Positions 50,862 through 60,544 are shown, counted from the stretch's first letter. The stretch is 64,000 nucleotides of DNA from Bacillota bacterium (GCA_023396225.1 JAEWWT010000025.1:1-64000); one strand, 5' to 3'. The notes: a model not told the origin generated them from the sequence alone. Translations and numbers: made by a program.

Positions 50862-53800
50862 TTAACTGTTTACTGATTTTCTTATAACGCATTTTACACG
50901 ATAGATTTTTTTGAGTGTCTGACCATATTTCTTTGAGTCAGGCATAATGAATGGCATATTGAAACCGCTTGAAGTCTGCTGAACGTCTGCAGCGCCTGCA
51001 GGTGTACCGTCAGCTGCAACAGAATTTCCGGAGCTGATGTTTTCAATGCTGTCCTTGTAAATAACAAATGCATAAGGAGAGAAGTCAGTGCAGACAAATT
51101 TCATGCACCAGATGTCGTCGATTTGTACAACTGTTGACGGAAGAACCTCAAGCGAGTCTTCGTCAGAGATATGAACTACATTGATATAGTCCTTGTACTG
51201 AAGCCACTTGTCAGGAACAGGAACTGTCATGGTTACAGTATATCCTGGATTAATTTCAGCATCATCATGGGTACCCTCAAGGTAAACTGATATATCAAAC
51301 GGGAAAATGTAGAAGCTGCTGAGCCCTTTTGCATATCCCCTCAGGCAAGCCTTGACAGCTTCTGTAGATTCAGTGTTTGTAGTTATGCGAACATCAACAG
51401 GATCAGTGAAAGCACTGTATACCGCCTCTGCTGTTATGTAGTCAGCGTGCGAAATTCCGTAAGGGGTTGTTCCTATAACGTCGAGGTAAACTCCGCCCTC
51501 ACCAAGATTCTGTGAAGTGCCGCCTGTATTAGTGCCGCCGCCGTTCTTTCCGTTAGGAACACCTGTTGCGCTCATTGAGTTCGGCGAATATTCTGTTGTT
51601 CCGTTTACGGTTTTGTATGCGACAACCATGTATGTGTACTTTTTGCCGTTTGTAAGTCTTTCATGTGTATAGGTCGTTTTTGAAACAATAGTTATAGCTT
51701 CAAAAGCACCTGTGTCAAGGTTTTTCATGTAGAGGACATACCCTTCCGCACCTGTAACCTTGCTCCATGATATTGTAAGCGATCCGTCACCCGATTTAAC
51801 ATAAACATCTGTCGGGGATGCAATACTTCCGCCTGCCTTGAGAGTAACAGGGAAAGAATAGTCGCTGTAAGTTTTTACGCCGTTTACCCACTTATATGCT
51901 CTTACAACATAAGTATAAGACATATTATTTGTGAGGTTGAAATGTGTTGCAGAAGTTTTTGTAACATCGGCAATCTGTGAATAACCGTTGTATCCGCCTG
52001 TTGTAAATACTTCATAGCCGTCTGCATTATTGGATTTTGACCATGTAAGATCGATCTGTCCATCGCCTGAAGCGCCAGTAAGATCCTTTGGCGCTGTAAG
52101 TCCTTCGCCAACTGTTGCAGTTACACTGATTGAAGGAGAGCTGAGAACCTGATGCCCGTTTACATATTTATATGCTACAACATAATAAGTCCAGTTTTCG
52201 CCAACACGAAGACCTGTGTGATCATACGTTACCTTTGTAACATCGAGTCTTGTCGGAGCAATTCCAGCCTTGGATGCATAGAGGTAATATCCCTGCGCCC
52301 CTGTTGAAGCTGTCCATGAAATGGTTAGCTGTCCCTGCGTCTTTGTGCTGGCAGCAAGATCCTTAGGTGCATCAATGAACATACCAACAACCACTGAAAC
52401 GGAAAGTGAATTTGCGCTGTAAACATCAACATTGTTTACAGTTTTGCAAGCTCTTACATAATAAGTCCATTCTTCGCCAACAACAAGACCTGTATGCTTG
52501 AACTTTTCTCCGGTAACTGTAGTTTCAAGCGTCTGTGCGCCGCCGACCCTTGTACCGTAAAGCCTGTAGCTAGTAGCCCCCGTAACCTTTGACCAGGATA
52601 TTTCGTTATATCCCTCTCCTGTAGTAGCAGCAACGTCCTGCGGTACTGAAAGATTTACGCCGACTGTAACAGTAACAGGCAGAGCAGGAGTATCATTGTA
52701 AATTTTTGTGCCGTTAATAATAGTATATGCCCTTATAAGATAATCATAAACATCGCCGTTAAAAAGTCCGATGTGCGAGTATGTAGTTTTGTTGCCGTTA
52801 TCAATTGACGGCAAAGTAGAAGGAAGTCCGGCATTATTGCCGTCATAGCTTGACTTCTTTGTAATGATAACCTCATAACCCTGTGCATTTGTGCAAGGGT
52901 CCCATTTCAGATCAACTTTTCCGTCACCCGGGGTTGCAATGATATTGACAGGAGTTGAAACCGTTGTATTTAGCTGTGTCGAAACAGTAGCGGCAAATCC
53001 TTCGAAGAATAGTCCGTCCACGCTTCTGTAAGCTGAAACATAATAATAGTATTTTGTTCCGTTATCTGCTTCGCTATCCACATAAGCAAGTGTACTTGTT
53101 CCTAAAGAATCAAGTCGGTTGTTCAGAGCATTTGCCCTTAAAGTACCAAGGTTCAATTCTTCTATAGGTGTTTCGGACCTATAGATGTAATAACCGTCTG
53201 CATTTGAGTTTTTTGCCCATGTTAAATTAATGCTTGTACCGGAAGCAACAGCCTTAAAATTGGATGGCTTGTCAGGATCTGTTACAATAAAATCAACTGA
53301 AGCAGAAACGCAGGTTTCAGGAGAAGATGCGCTGTGAATGTAATCTCTGCTGCTTGCAGGAACATAAAATCCTCCGTGAAGTCCAAATATGTCCCTGTAG
53401 GCAATAACTGCATAGTCATATTTTGTACCATAATCGAGATAATCCTGATTAAAATAACTAATATTTCCGTCCGAATCAGGAGCAGGGAGCTCAGCATTTG
53501 TAAAGCTTTTTATAAATGAATAAGATGGTGAAGTGGCGTCGCTGTTTTTTCTGTAGATGACATAGCCATCTGCATCGGCAACCTGTGACCATTCGATATC
53601 TGCTTGTCTTTCACCATGTCTGGTTACTGTTACTGTAGGATATGTAGGAAGCATTTGTCCTGCAGTATGAACAAAATCTGCTGAAGCAGGTGAATAAAGT
53701 GTTATTTTCTCTGTTGTTGGCTGATTGTATGTGCCAGGGTTCGCAGGATCCTCACCAAAAAGGTCAACGCTTTTATATGCCTTGACACAGATTCTTGAAT

Positions 53801-54332
53801 TTGCAGTAGCTGATAGTCCGTAGACAATAGCACTTGTTGTTGTTACAGAAGTATATGGTGTTGTGGAGCCATTTACAAAAACAGCATAGCCGTCAGCACC
53901 TGCAATGGAGTTCCACGATATTTTTATAGCGCCGTATCCTATAATTGCTGTTAATGAATTAATGGTCGGAGCTGCAGGTGTCTGGGTGTCATCATAGTAA
54001 AACTCTGACCCAGCAGGCTTTACCCATGCGGCAAATGTATCAATACCGGGGGTGAATGACACAACAAATATAATTGCAAGAACACCACAGAGAAGTCTTG
54101 TTGCAAGAGGCCGTTTTGCAATTACAGGCCGCGGTTTGATCTCCCGTTGTTTTCTTTCAATGCCGAGGAAGTTGCCGTCCTTGTCCGAAAGCATTATATC
54201 AATGCAGCGCCCAATCTTGAAAAAGAGCGCAACAAGTCCTGTTGCAATAAGACAAGGGAGAAGCAGCAGCTTATGTCTTTCCGCAAAGTTAGAAATATTC
54301 TTTACAATACGTCGCTGTGTATTAAAATCCAT
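50862..54332 (-). CDS. Fibronectin type III repeat protein, 1156 residues
   Basis: A large surface protein. Two hydrophobic helices lie near the N-terminus (about 20-40, KLLLLPCLIATGLVALFFKI; about 76-100, LATRLLCGVLAIIFVVSF). Eight Fn3 modules follow from about residue 115 to 915, each with the pattern ISW.KV.GA.GY.VY and YYVRAYK. A unique C-terminal domain of about 170 residues and a basic end (IYRVKCVIRKSVNS) complete it. No LPXTG, S-layer or dockerin motif is visible, so it is held by the N-terminal helices. Probably adhesion or envelope structure; unknown. Confidence 0.88.
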   Translation of the reverse strand: MDFNTQRRIVKNISNFAERHKLLLLPCLIATGLVALFFKIGRCIDIMLSDKDGNFLGIERKQREIKPRPVIAKRPLATRLLCGVLAIIFVVSFTPGIDTFAAWVKPAGSEFYYDDTQTPAAPTINSLTAIIGYGAIKISWNSIAGADGYAVFVNGSTTPYTSVTTTSAIVYGLSATANSRICVKAYKSVDLFGEDPANPGTYNQPTTEKITLYSPASADFVHTAGQMLPTYPTVTVTRHGERQADIEWSQVADADGYVIYRKNSDATSPSYSFIKSFTNAELPAPDSDGNISYFNQDYLDYGTKYDYAVIAYRDIFGLHGGFYVPASSRDYIHSASSPETCVSASVDFIVTDPDKPSNFKAVASGTSINLTWAKNSNADGYYIYRSETPIEELNLGTLRANALNNRLDSLGTSTLAYVDSEADNGTKYYYYVSAYRSVDGLFFEGFAATVSTQLNTTVSTPVNIIATPGDGKVDLKWDPCTNAQGYEVIITKKSSYDGNNAGLPSTLPSIDNGNKTTYSHIGLFNGDVYDYLIRAYTIINGTKIYNDTPALPVTVTVGVNLSVPQDVAATTGEGYNEISWSKVTGATSYRLYGTRVGGAQTLETTVTGEKFKHTGLVVGEEWTYYVRACKTVNNVDVYSANSLSVSVVVGMFIDAPKDLAASTKTQGQLTISWTASTGAQGYYLYASKAGIAPTRLDVTKVTYDHTGLRVGENWTYYVVAYKYVNGHQVLSSPSISVTATVGEGLTAPKDLTGASGDGQIDLTWSKSNNADGYEVFTTGGYNGYSQIADVTKTSATHFNLTNNMSYTYVVRAYKWVNGVKTYSDYSFPVTLKAGGSIASPTDVYVKSGDGSLTISWSKVTGAEGYVLYMKNLDTGAFEAITIVSKTTYTHERLTNGKKYTYMVVAYKTVNGTTEYSPNSMSATGVPNGKNGGGTNTGGTSQNLGEGGVYLDVIGTTPYGISHADYITAEAVYSAFTDPVDVRITTNTESTEAVKACLRGYAKGLSSFYIFPFDISVYLEGTHDDAEINPGYTVTMTVPVPDKWLQYKDYINVVHISDEDSLEVLPSTVVQIDDIWCMKFVCTDFSPYAFVIYKDSIENISSGNSVAADGTPAGAADVQQTSSGFNMPFIMPDSKKYGQTLKKIYRVKCVIRKSVNS

Positions 54333-54480
54333 TTATTATACCCCCAGTAAATTCAGGCAGCAAATTTCTTATATTTCAACTATTATAACAAAATAATTCA
54401 AAAAAGTCCAGTATTTTTTATGATATAATTTGACAAGTGGTGTAAAAATATTTCCAATTTGAAAGGCATATGGATTGAAA

Positions 54481-54513
54481 TAAAAAAAGGAGAGTTTAAA
54501 TTTACACTCTCCC
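54481..54513 (-). terminator. Terminator of the SsuABC-like operon
   Basis: On the minus strand GGAGAGT/ACTCTCC (54512-54506 with 54495-54489) followed by T7, 15 bases after the ATPase stop. Confidence 0.85.
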
Positions 54514-54527
54514 TTATAATATTAGTA

Positions 54528-55094
54528 TTACCCCATACAAATTAATTCTCCGCCAAGCAGTTCGGCTTCGGTTTTATCATGGGTTATTACAATAAGCGTT
54601 CTTCCGTCTGCATTGTTAAGAATATACTTTATAGTTTCGTAACGTGTAGCGGTATCAAGTCCCTTGAATGGTTCGTCCATCATAATAATACCACATTCTG
54701 AAAGTACCGCTCTTACAATTGCAGTGCGGCGTTTCATTCCTCCGCTTAGTTTAGAAACAGGCTGTCTTATGTCCTCATTTGTCAGTCCGACTTTTAAAAG
54801 TGCTTTTTCAATACTTGCATGAGAAACACTTTTTGTGCAGACAAGTCTTACATTAGCATATGCGGAAAGTCTTTCGCAAAGTCTGTCCTCCTGAAAAACT
54901 GCGCCGATTTTGTCAACACCCGAGCAAGTTCCGCTGTCCGCCTTAACAAGTCCGCAGATTATATTAAAAAGTGTTGTTTTTCCGCATCCCGACTTGCCCA
55001 TAATGCAGTAAACCTTGCCTTTTTCAAACTCTGCCGAGAAATTGTCAAGAACCTTTTTCCCGTCAAAGCTCTTGATTATTTCGTTTACAATCAT
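54528..55094 (-). CDS. ABC transporter ATP-binding protein (SsuB/TauB type)
   Basis: The ATPase of a three-gene importer. Walker A GKSGCGKT is at residues 33-40, the signature is LSGGMKRRTAIVRA and Walker B is GIIMMDEPFKGLD, with H-loop VITHD. It is only 188 residues, about 50-60 fewer than SsuB, lacking the usual C-terminal part; no frameshift is visible, so this is a naturally short form. The ATG overlaps the permease stop by four bases. Confidence 0.9.
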   Translation of the reverse strand: MIVNEIIKSFDGKKVLDNFSAEFEKGKVYCIMGKSGCGKTTLFNIICGLVKADSGTCSGVDKIGAVFQEDRLCERLSAYANVRLVCTKSVSHASIEKALLKVGLTNEDIRQPVSKLSGGMKRRTAIVRAVLSECGIIMMDEPFKGLDTATRYETIKYILNNADGRTLIVITHDKTEAELLGGELICMG

Positions 55095-55888
55095 TTTGAA
55101 CAGCTCCTTTCAATTGCTTTCCACAGCTTGTTCAAAGCAAAAAGAAACAGCTTTTCAAACAGGTAGCTTATCAGAATTATTACAACTGTCCATGCAAAGA
55201 GGTCGGCTGTTTCAAGATAAAGCTTTGATTTATAAAGCTTTTCACCGATTGAATTTTCAGGCTGTCCGATAACTTCTGCGGCAACTCCGCTTTTCCAGCA
55301 TAACCCCAGAGATACGGTACATGCCGATACAAAGAAAGGCATTACATCAGGCAGATAAATATACAGAATCCTTTTGAGTCTGCTTATGTGGAACACTTCA
55401 GCCATTTCTTCAAGCCGTTTGTCTACATTCATTATACCGTTAAGCAGATTTGTGTATATAACAGGGAAAACCATGAGAAAGGATATTAATATAGCAAGTC
55501 CGCTGCTTGGAATCCATAAAAGAACAAGGATTACAAAGGACGCAACAGGCGTTGATTTCATTACAGATGTAACTGGAGAAAGAAGTATCCGCAGGAATGG
55601 CAATGCCGAAGCCGCACAGGCAAGGATAATTCCGCTTATTAAAGCAATAAGAAACCCTCCTGCAATACTTGCAAATGAATTTGCTAGGGTATACCAAAAC
55701 GCCGTTTTCTTTACAAGAGAAAACAGCGCCTCAACAACCTCCGTCGGAGACACGAGTATGACGGATTTATTTATTTTTATGCTGGCGGCATACCAGACCG
55801 CAATCCAGAATAGGACTGCGGCGGTATACTGTACAGCTTTGTATTTTTTATTATTCAGCATTTTTGAGGATATAGTAGAAGTTTTCAT
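55091..55888 (-). CDS. ABC transporter permease (SsuC/TauC type)
   Basis: A membrane permease of the nitrate/sulfonate/taurine family, 265 residues with about six helices. The EAA-like loop reads EMAEVFHISRLKRILYIYLP. GGAGG lies upstream of ATG 55888, inside the end of the substrate-binding protein gene, giving a 38-base overlap; an ATG at 55861 would shorten it to 11. Substrate is not predictable from the permease. Confidence 0.9.
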   Translation of the reverse strand: MKTSTISSKMLNNKKYKAVQYTAAVLFWIAVWYAASIKINKSVILVSPTEVVEALFSLVKKTAFWYTLANSFASIAGGFLIALISGIILACAASALPFLRILLSPVTSVMKSTPVASFVILVLLWIPSSGLAILISFLMVFPVIYTNLLNGIMNVDKRLEEMAEVFHISRLKRILYIYLPDVMPFFVSACTVSLGLCWKSGVAAEVIGQPENSIGEKLYKSKLYLETADLFAWTVVIILISYLFEKLFLFALNKLWKAIERSCSK

Positions 55889-56900
55889 CCGGCAGAGCTC
55901 CTCCTATGGAAGTAGGATCCTGTTCGTATAATACAGAAAGGTAGCTTTCAACGTATTGTTTCATCTTTTCATCTCTTACAAAAGTAATATTGCAGAGTGG
56001 GAGAGCTTTCTTTGCAACAGGCTCGCCGACAATGTCATATCCTCCGACAAGCTTTGCAGCTTCGTCTGTATTTGCATTTACATATTTTACGGATTCATCA
56101 TAATCTGCAAGGAACTTTTCAAAAACATCAGGATTTTCGGATATAAAATCCTTTCTTGCAATTACAACGCCTGTGATAAGCTGATGTTCGTTGATTTTAT
56201 TCCATTCAGCAGTTAAATCAAGGCAGATTTTAATTTTATCATTCTTTGACTGTGCAACGGTAACATAAGGCTGAGGGAGAAGAGCTATAGCATTTTCGCT
56301 TTCGCCAAGCATAGCGGCAACTTCTGTAGATTCAGACTTGTATTCAATTGTCACGTCTTTTCCCGGAGTAAGACCATTTTGTGCAAGAATATAGTTGAGA
56401 ACATATTCAGGTGTTGTGCCTTTGCCGGTTGAATAGATTGTCTTTCCCTTTAAATCTGCAACGGATTTAATTGTATCGCCTGTTTCAACCATATAGAGAA
56501 CACCAAGTGTATTTACAGCGGCAACAGAAATTTCGCCCTCTGTTTTCTTGTAAAGAACGGAAGCTAGATTTGCAGGAACGTTTGCAACGTCAATCTTTCC
56601 GCTTGCAATACCCGCAACTATTTCGTCAGCTGTTCCGTAAATTGCAACGTTATATGTGTTGTCAGTAAGTCCGTTGTCGCTGTCATCCATAAGCTTAACC
56701 ATGCCCATTGTTGTAGGGCCTTTAAGTGAACCAATAGTAATTGCCGTTTTTTCTGCGGCAGTTGTTTCTGTTTCAGACTCTGTTTCTGTAAGCAAGTTTA
56801 CGTCAGCTGTTGTGATTTCAGGCTGTGATGATTTTCCACAGGCAGTGAAGAGTGTGAAGCACATAATCATGCCAAGTGCTATGCTGATAATTTTTTTCAA
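55851..56900 (-). CDS. ABC transporter substrate-binding lipoprotein (NMT1/SsuA type)
   Basis: The solute receptor of the operon. TTG 56900 with GAAAGGA 9 bases upstream gives a clean lipoprotein signal (KKIISIALGMIMCFTLFTAC, lipidated Cys21) and 349 residues; the open frame begins at 56939. The body has the type II binding-protein pattern of the NMT1/SsuA family (SLKGPTTMGMVKL, ADLKGKTIYSTGKGTTPEYV, PQPYVTVAQSKN). Candidates are sulfonates, taurine or pyrimidine precursors. No TPP riboswitch is seen upstream. Confidence 0.9.
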   Translation of the reverse strand: MKKIISIALGMIMCFTLFTACGKSSQPEITTADVNLLTETESETETTAAEKTAITIGSLKGPTTMGMVKLMDDSDNGLTDNTYNVAIYGTADEIVAGIASGKIDVANVPANLASVLYKKTEGEISVAAVNTLGVLYMVETGDTIKSVADLKGKTIYSTGKGTTPEYVLNYILAQNGLTPGKDVTIEYKSESTEVAAMLGESENAIALLPQPYVTVAQSKNDKIKICLDLTAEWNKINEHQLITGVVIARKDFISENPDVFEKFLADYDESVKYVNANTDEAAKLVGGYDIVGEPVAKKALPLCNITFVRDEKMKQYVESYLSVLYEQDPTSIGGALPDENFYYILKNAE

Positions 56901-56926
56901 TTTAACAAGTCCTTTCAAATATATAA

Positions 56927-56942
56927 GGCAATACCACAAAGC
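56927..56942. mobile_element. Possible 16-bp MITE end fragment
   Basis: GGCAATACCACAAAGC matches the left end of the 110-bp MITE except for a missing GC pair. It lies upstream of the substrate-binding protein gene and continues into unrelated sequence. Confidence 0.45.
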
Positions 56943-57003
56943 GTATGTGTGGTTAGTCTTTCAAACAATAAATTACAAAGTTCGCCAGCAATGAAAAGTT
57001 CGT

Positions 57004-57145
57004 CCACCTTTCAAGGTGGCGGGGTTGAGGGGCAGAGCCCTCAGCGCTGTCCGCAGACAGCGAAATCTTATGCCAGAGAAGAGCTCCGCAAGGGGTGAAT
57101 TGTCGGAACGACAAGAGGGGATGCCCTGCGATAGAGGGCATCCCC
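57004..57145 (-). repeat. Hairpin string between aspartate kinase and the SsuABC-like operon
   Basis: Units on the plus strand: CCACCTT/AAGGTGG (57004-57019), GAGGG/CCCTC (57027-57042), CGCTGTC-CGCA-GACAGCG (57045-57062) and GGGGATGCCC/GGGCATCCCC (57117-57145). The last may act as a terminator. It lies about 90 bases after the aspartate kinase stop. Overlapping 60-codon frames look non-coding. Confidence 0.68.
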
Positions 57146-57235
57146 TTTCACACAACAAATTTATATTCCAAAACAGAATTAGACTGCTTTTAACATAATA
57201 ATACGTTATTTTCTAGCTGCAGATACCAATCTTAA

Positions 57236-58561
57236 TTACTTCTGTGTAAACACAAACATCTCATAGATTGCCTTTGTTGCGGCTTCAAAATCAGCTTCGG
57301 AAACACCTATAATAATGTTAAGTTCTGATGAGCCCTGGTCAATCATCTTTACGTTAATCTTTGCATGAGCAAGTGCAGAGAATATTCTTCCTGCTGTACC
57401 TCTTGTCATTCTCATACCACGACCAACAACGGCGATAAGTGCAAGGTCATCTTCAACGTCAATCTTGTCAGGATGAACTCTGTAAGTGATTTCGTCGATA
57501 ACGGTTTTCTGCTTATCCTTTAATGAATCGGTTGATACAATAACACTCATTGTGTCGATACCTGAAGGCATATGCTCGAAATTTATGTCACTCTTTTCAA
57601 GCGCACGGAGAACATTTCTGCCGAATCCGACTTCGCTGTTCATCATATCCTTTTCAATGTTGATTACGGAGAAACCCTTCTTGCCTGCAATGCCTGTGAT
57701 TGTGTACTTGCTGAAATCAGATGAATCAGAAACAATCATTGTGCCCGGTTCTTCCGGATGGTTTGTATTTCTGATATTTATCGGAATACCTACTGTTCTT
57801 ACAGGGAAAATAGCATCCTCATGGAGAACTGTTGCACCCATGTAAGCAAGCTCACGAAGCTCTCTGTAGGTAATTGTTGTAATCGGTTCAGGATTTTCAA
57901 CTATTCTAGGGTCGCAGATAAGGAATCCGCTTACGTCAGTCCAGTTTTCATATATATCAGCATTTGCTGCTCTTGCAACGATTGAACCTGTTACATCAGA
58001 GCCGCCTCTTGAAAATGTCTTGATTGTATCGTTAGGCATTGAGCCGTAGAAACCAGGGATAACGGCATTTTCAAGCTTTTCAAGCTTAGGCGAAAGAACG
58101 GAAAGAGTTTTGTCAAGGTCAAAAGCACCCTTTTCGTTAAAGAAAATGCATGTTGCAGGGTCAAGGAAAGTATATCCGAGGAATTTTGCAAAAACAATGC
58201 TGTTGAGGTATTCACCACGACTTGCAGCATAGTCACGTCCTGCCCTGTGAGCAAAAGCATTTTTTATATTGGCAAATTCATCAGCAAGGGAGAGATCAAG
58301 ATTTAAATCTGTAATAATCGAATTATAGCGTGCTTCGATAGCGTCGAAATCTGCATGGAAATCTTCGCCCTTAGCTGCTTTTTCATAGCAGGCATAAAGC
58401 ATATCGGTTATTTTGGTATCCGCAGAAAATCTTTTTCCCGGAGCAGATGCAACGACAAAACGTCTTGACTTTTCTGCAAGAACAATTCCTGCCGCTTTTC
58501 TGAACTGATTTGCGTCAGCGAGGGAGCTTCCGCCGAACTTAACAACCTTAACAATACTCAT
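57236..58561 (-). CDS. Aspartate kinase
   Basis: Phosphorylates aspartate, the first step to lysine, threonine, methionine and diaminopimelate. From ATG 58561 it has 441 residues: the amino-acid-kinase domain starts KVVKFGGSSLADANQFRK and includes FSRGGSDVTGSIVARAANAD and YENWTDVSGF. Two ACT domains occupy about residues 300-440 (INIEKDMMNSEVGFGRNVLR, DLALIAVVGRGMRMTRGTAG) and probably mediate feedback inhibition. GAAAGGGC precedes the ATG; a GTG two codons earlier is possible. It is a single gene. Confidence 0.95.
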   Translation of the reverse strand: MSIVKVVKFGGSSLADANQFRKAAGIVLAEKSRRFVVASAPGKRFSADTKITDMLYACYEKAAKGEDFHADFDAIEARYNSIITDLNLDLSLADEFANIKNAFAHRAGRDYAASRGEYLNSIVFAKFLGYTFLDPATCIFFNEKGAFDLDKTLSVLSPKLEKLENAVIPGFYGSMPNDTIKTFSRGGSDVTGSIVARAANADIYENWTDVSGFLICDPRIVENPEPITTITYRELRELAYMGATVLHEDAIFPVRTVGIPINIRNTNHPEEPGTMIVSDSSDFSKYTITGIAGKKGFSVINIEKDMMNSEVGFGRNVLRALEKSDINFEHMPSGIDTMSVIVSTDSLKDKQKTVIDEITYRVHPDKIDVEDDLALIAVVGRGMRMTRGTAGRIFSALAHAKINVKMIDQGSSELNIIIGVSEADFEAATKAIYEMFVFTQK

Positions 58562-58621
58562 AACCACAGCCCTTTCAAAACTAGTTTAATCTGAAGAAAC
58601 GCAATAAAAACGTCTTCCTAA

Positions 58622-58731
58622 GGCAATACCGCACAAAGCCACAGGCTAAGTTTCGACGATTTGAGAAACAGCGAAAATACGTAACTGAGCCTGTTTTGAT
58701 AATCGACAGAAACGTATTGTGCGGTATTGCC
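58622..58731 (+). mobile_element. 110-bp MITE, complete copy B
   Basis: The terminal inverted repeat GGCAATACCGCACAA is perfect at both ends. The length is identical to copy A (46561-46670). Flanks are CTAA (58618-58621) and TTAA (58732-58735), a one-base-diverged 4-bp duplication of the YTAR type. It sits between aspartate kinase and the DUF815 gene. Confidence 0.9.
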
Positions 58732-58907
58732 TTAATACATATATTATTATAAAATATATTTTAGCTTTAATCAATCGGTAGATAGAACAAATTTAACTTT
58801 ATTTAATCCGTCCGTTTGTGAAATACTACTGTATTTGTATGACGGACACGTCTAGTATTATGCTTTGCATGGTTTAATTCTGCAAATGAATATTATGCAT
58901 AATTATG

Positions 58908-58936
58908 TTGAAAAAGCTGATGTTCACTGTTATAAT
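58908..58936 (+). promoter_or_regulatory. Promoter of the DUF815 gene
   Basis: TTGAAA (58908-58913), 17 bp, TATAAT (58931-58936), about 75 bases before the ATG. Confidence 0.68.
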
Positions 58937-59010
58937 ATTAATATATCTGTGCCGTTTTGCGACGGAACTATAAATGCTATTAGCTATTAATCGATAAAGG
59001 AAGTTATGTT

Positions 59011-60174
59011 ATGACAGACAGTTGCTACTGTATGCTTGAAAGTCTTTCAGTATTCAGAGGTATTTTAAAAGATGAGGTTATAAGCAAACTCAGAACCCTT
59101 ATTAAAGAAAAGACACTTGAATCTTATGGCGAGTTTGTTCATGCTCTTTATAAGCATACGGACAATCTAACTGAATATATGATGAGCGTTGTGCTTGAGG
59201 ATGAAAATTGCTATATGCTTTCTCTTGCAATGATGCAGGAAATTCCTGATGCAATAAACAAGGCTGCGCATAATGAGCTTGCAGCGCTACAGCAGATTGC
59301 AAGAATTACACCACAGCAGATGATGCAGTTTACAAACCTTTACGGAAGTCTTGCTGAATGGGGCGTTTCAAACATAAACTTCATGACGGTTTATGCTGAA
59401 AGAATGTCTGTGCTCCAGACAAAAGGCTACGGAATATTTGCAAAATATTATGCATTCTGTTATAAGAACAACGCAATTACTCCTGTTAAAACTCCGGACA
59501 CTCAGACACTTGCAAGTCTTAAAGGATATGAGCTTGAAAGAAAGAAAATCATTGACAATACTCTTGCTCTCATTGACGGGAAAAATGCGGCAAACGCCCT
59601 TATATATGGAGATGCAGGAACAGGCAAATCCTCAACTGTCAAGGCTGTTCTCAATGAATACAAGGATGAAGGGCTGCGCCTTATCGAACTGAAAAAATCA
59701 CAGCTTCATGAACTGCCTGCTGTTATCGAGGCAGTTGCACATAATCCTCTGAAGTTCATAATTTTTATAGATGATCTGTCATTTTCATCTGATGACGATG
59801 ATTTCGGTGCATTGAAGGCTGTTCTTGAAGGCTCTGTTTCATCAAGGACTTCAAACGTTGTCATCTATGCGACAAGCAACAGACGTCACCTTGTAAAAGA
59901 AAAATTTTCTGACCGTGACGGTGATGAAATACATGCGGCAGACAGCAGGGAAGAACTTGTTTCACTTTCGGAAAGATTCGGTCTTAAGGTTACATTTGTC
60001 AAGCCTGATAAGGAACTTTTCCTAAAGATTGTAAAATTCCTTTGTGAGCAATATAATATCACTTATGATGATGATATGCAAAGACGTGCTGAAGCATTTG
60101 CATTAAGACGCAACGGCCGTTCCGGAAGAGTTGCTAGGCAGTTTGTGGAAATGGCAAAGTCAGGACTTGTCTGA
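59011..60174 (+). CDS. DUF815-family AAA ATPase
   Basis: A 387-residue P-loop ATPase. The N-terminal half (about 1-165) is helical. Walker A GDAGTGKS is at residues 200-207, Walker B is FIIFIDDLSF, and sensor-like YATSNRRHLV follows. A C-terminal lid ends RNGRSGRVARQFVEMAKSG. The family is widespread in bacteria but its role is not known; it resembles DnaC/IstB-type loaders only in the ATPase core. AGGAAG precedes the ATG. Own promoter at 58908. Confidence 0.9.
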   Translation: MTDSCYCMLESLSVFRGILKDEVISKLRTLIKEKTLESYGEFVHALYKHTDNLTEYMMSVVLEDENCYMLSLAMMQEIPDAINKAAHNELAALQQIARITPQQMMQFTNLYGSLAEWGVSNINFMTVYAERMSVLQTKGYGIFAKYYAFCYKNNAITPVKTPDTQTLASLKGYELERKKIIDNTLALIDGKNAANALIYGDAGTGKSSTVKAVLNEYKDEGLRLIELKKSQLHELPAVIEAVAHNPLKFIIFIDDLSFSSDDDDFGALKAVLEGSVSSRTSNVVIYATSNRRHLVKEKFSDRDGDEIHAADSREELVSLSERFGLKVTFVKPDKELFLKIVKFLCEQYNITYDDDMQRRAEAFALRRNGRSGRVARQFVEMAKSGLV

Positions 60175-60238
60175 AAAATTAAAATAATCACAAATCATTA
60201 TGTGATGAGTCACATGATGATTTTCCTGTCTATAACAT

Positions 60239-60544
60239 TTAAATAGTACGATCTATAACCTTAACCTTTGTTATGATATCTCTTAATTTATCGGAACCAA
60301 TGATATAATCAAGCAGTTCATCGGCAGTGTCGCACCATTTTTCGGTTTCAGGCTTATACGCTTCACTTATGCACATCTGTACTTTTGAGGATTCTTTTTT
60401 CTGAAGCTTACCGAACATACAATAATGTTTGCCATTCCATGAAAACTCAACTTCTCCGCCACATCTCATACACCATTTAAAATCGCTTATGGAGTCAAAA
60501 TTCAAACTGTCATCCAATGTATAAATATTTTTTGATTTATTCAT
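60239..60544 (-). CDS. Putative immunity protein, paralogue 1
   Basis: 101 residues, no signal or membrane segment. Shares with the next two genes the pattern F.SISDFKWCM..GGEVEF.WNGK.Y and DTADELLDY.IG.DKLRDIIT.V.V.DRTI, so the three arose by duplication. GAAAGGGC precedes the ATG. Small tandem paralogues downstream of a toxin-like fragment are typical of polymorphic-toxin immunity genes. The domain name is not known to me, so immunity is an inference. Confidence 0.68.
   Translation of the reverse strand: MNKSKNIYTLDDSLNFDSISDFKWCMRCGGEVEFSWNGKHYCMFGKLQKKESSKVQMCISEAYKPETEKWCDTADELLDYIIGSDKLRDIITKVKVIDRTI

Noticed and set aside
56953..57198. Three overlapping 60-62-codon frames
   Set aside because: They arise from the palindromic hairpin string at 57004-57145, which is open on both strands.
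56901..57235. TPP riboswitch upstream of the substrate-binding protein
   Set aside because: The conserved riboswitch core sequences are absent; the structure there is a set of simple hairpins.
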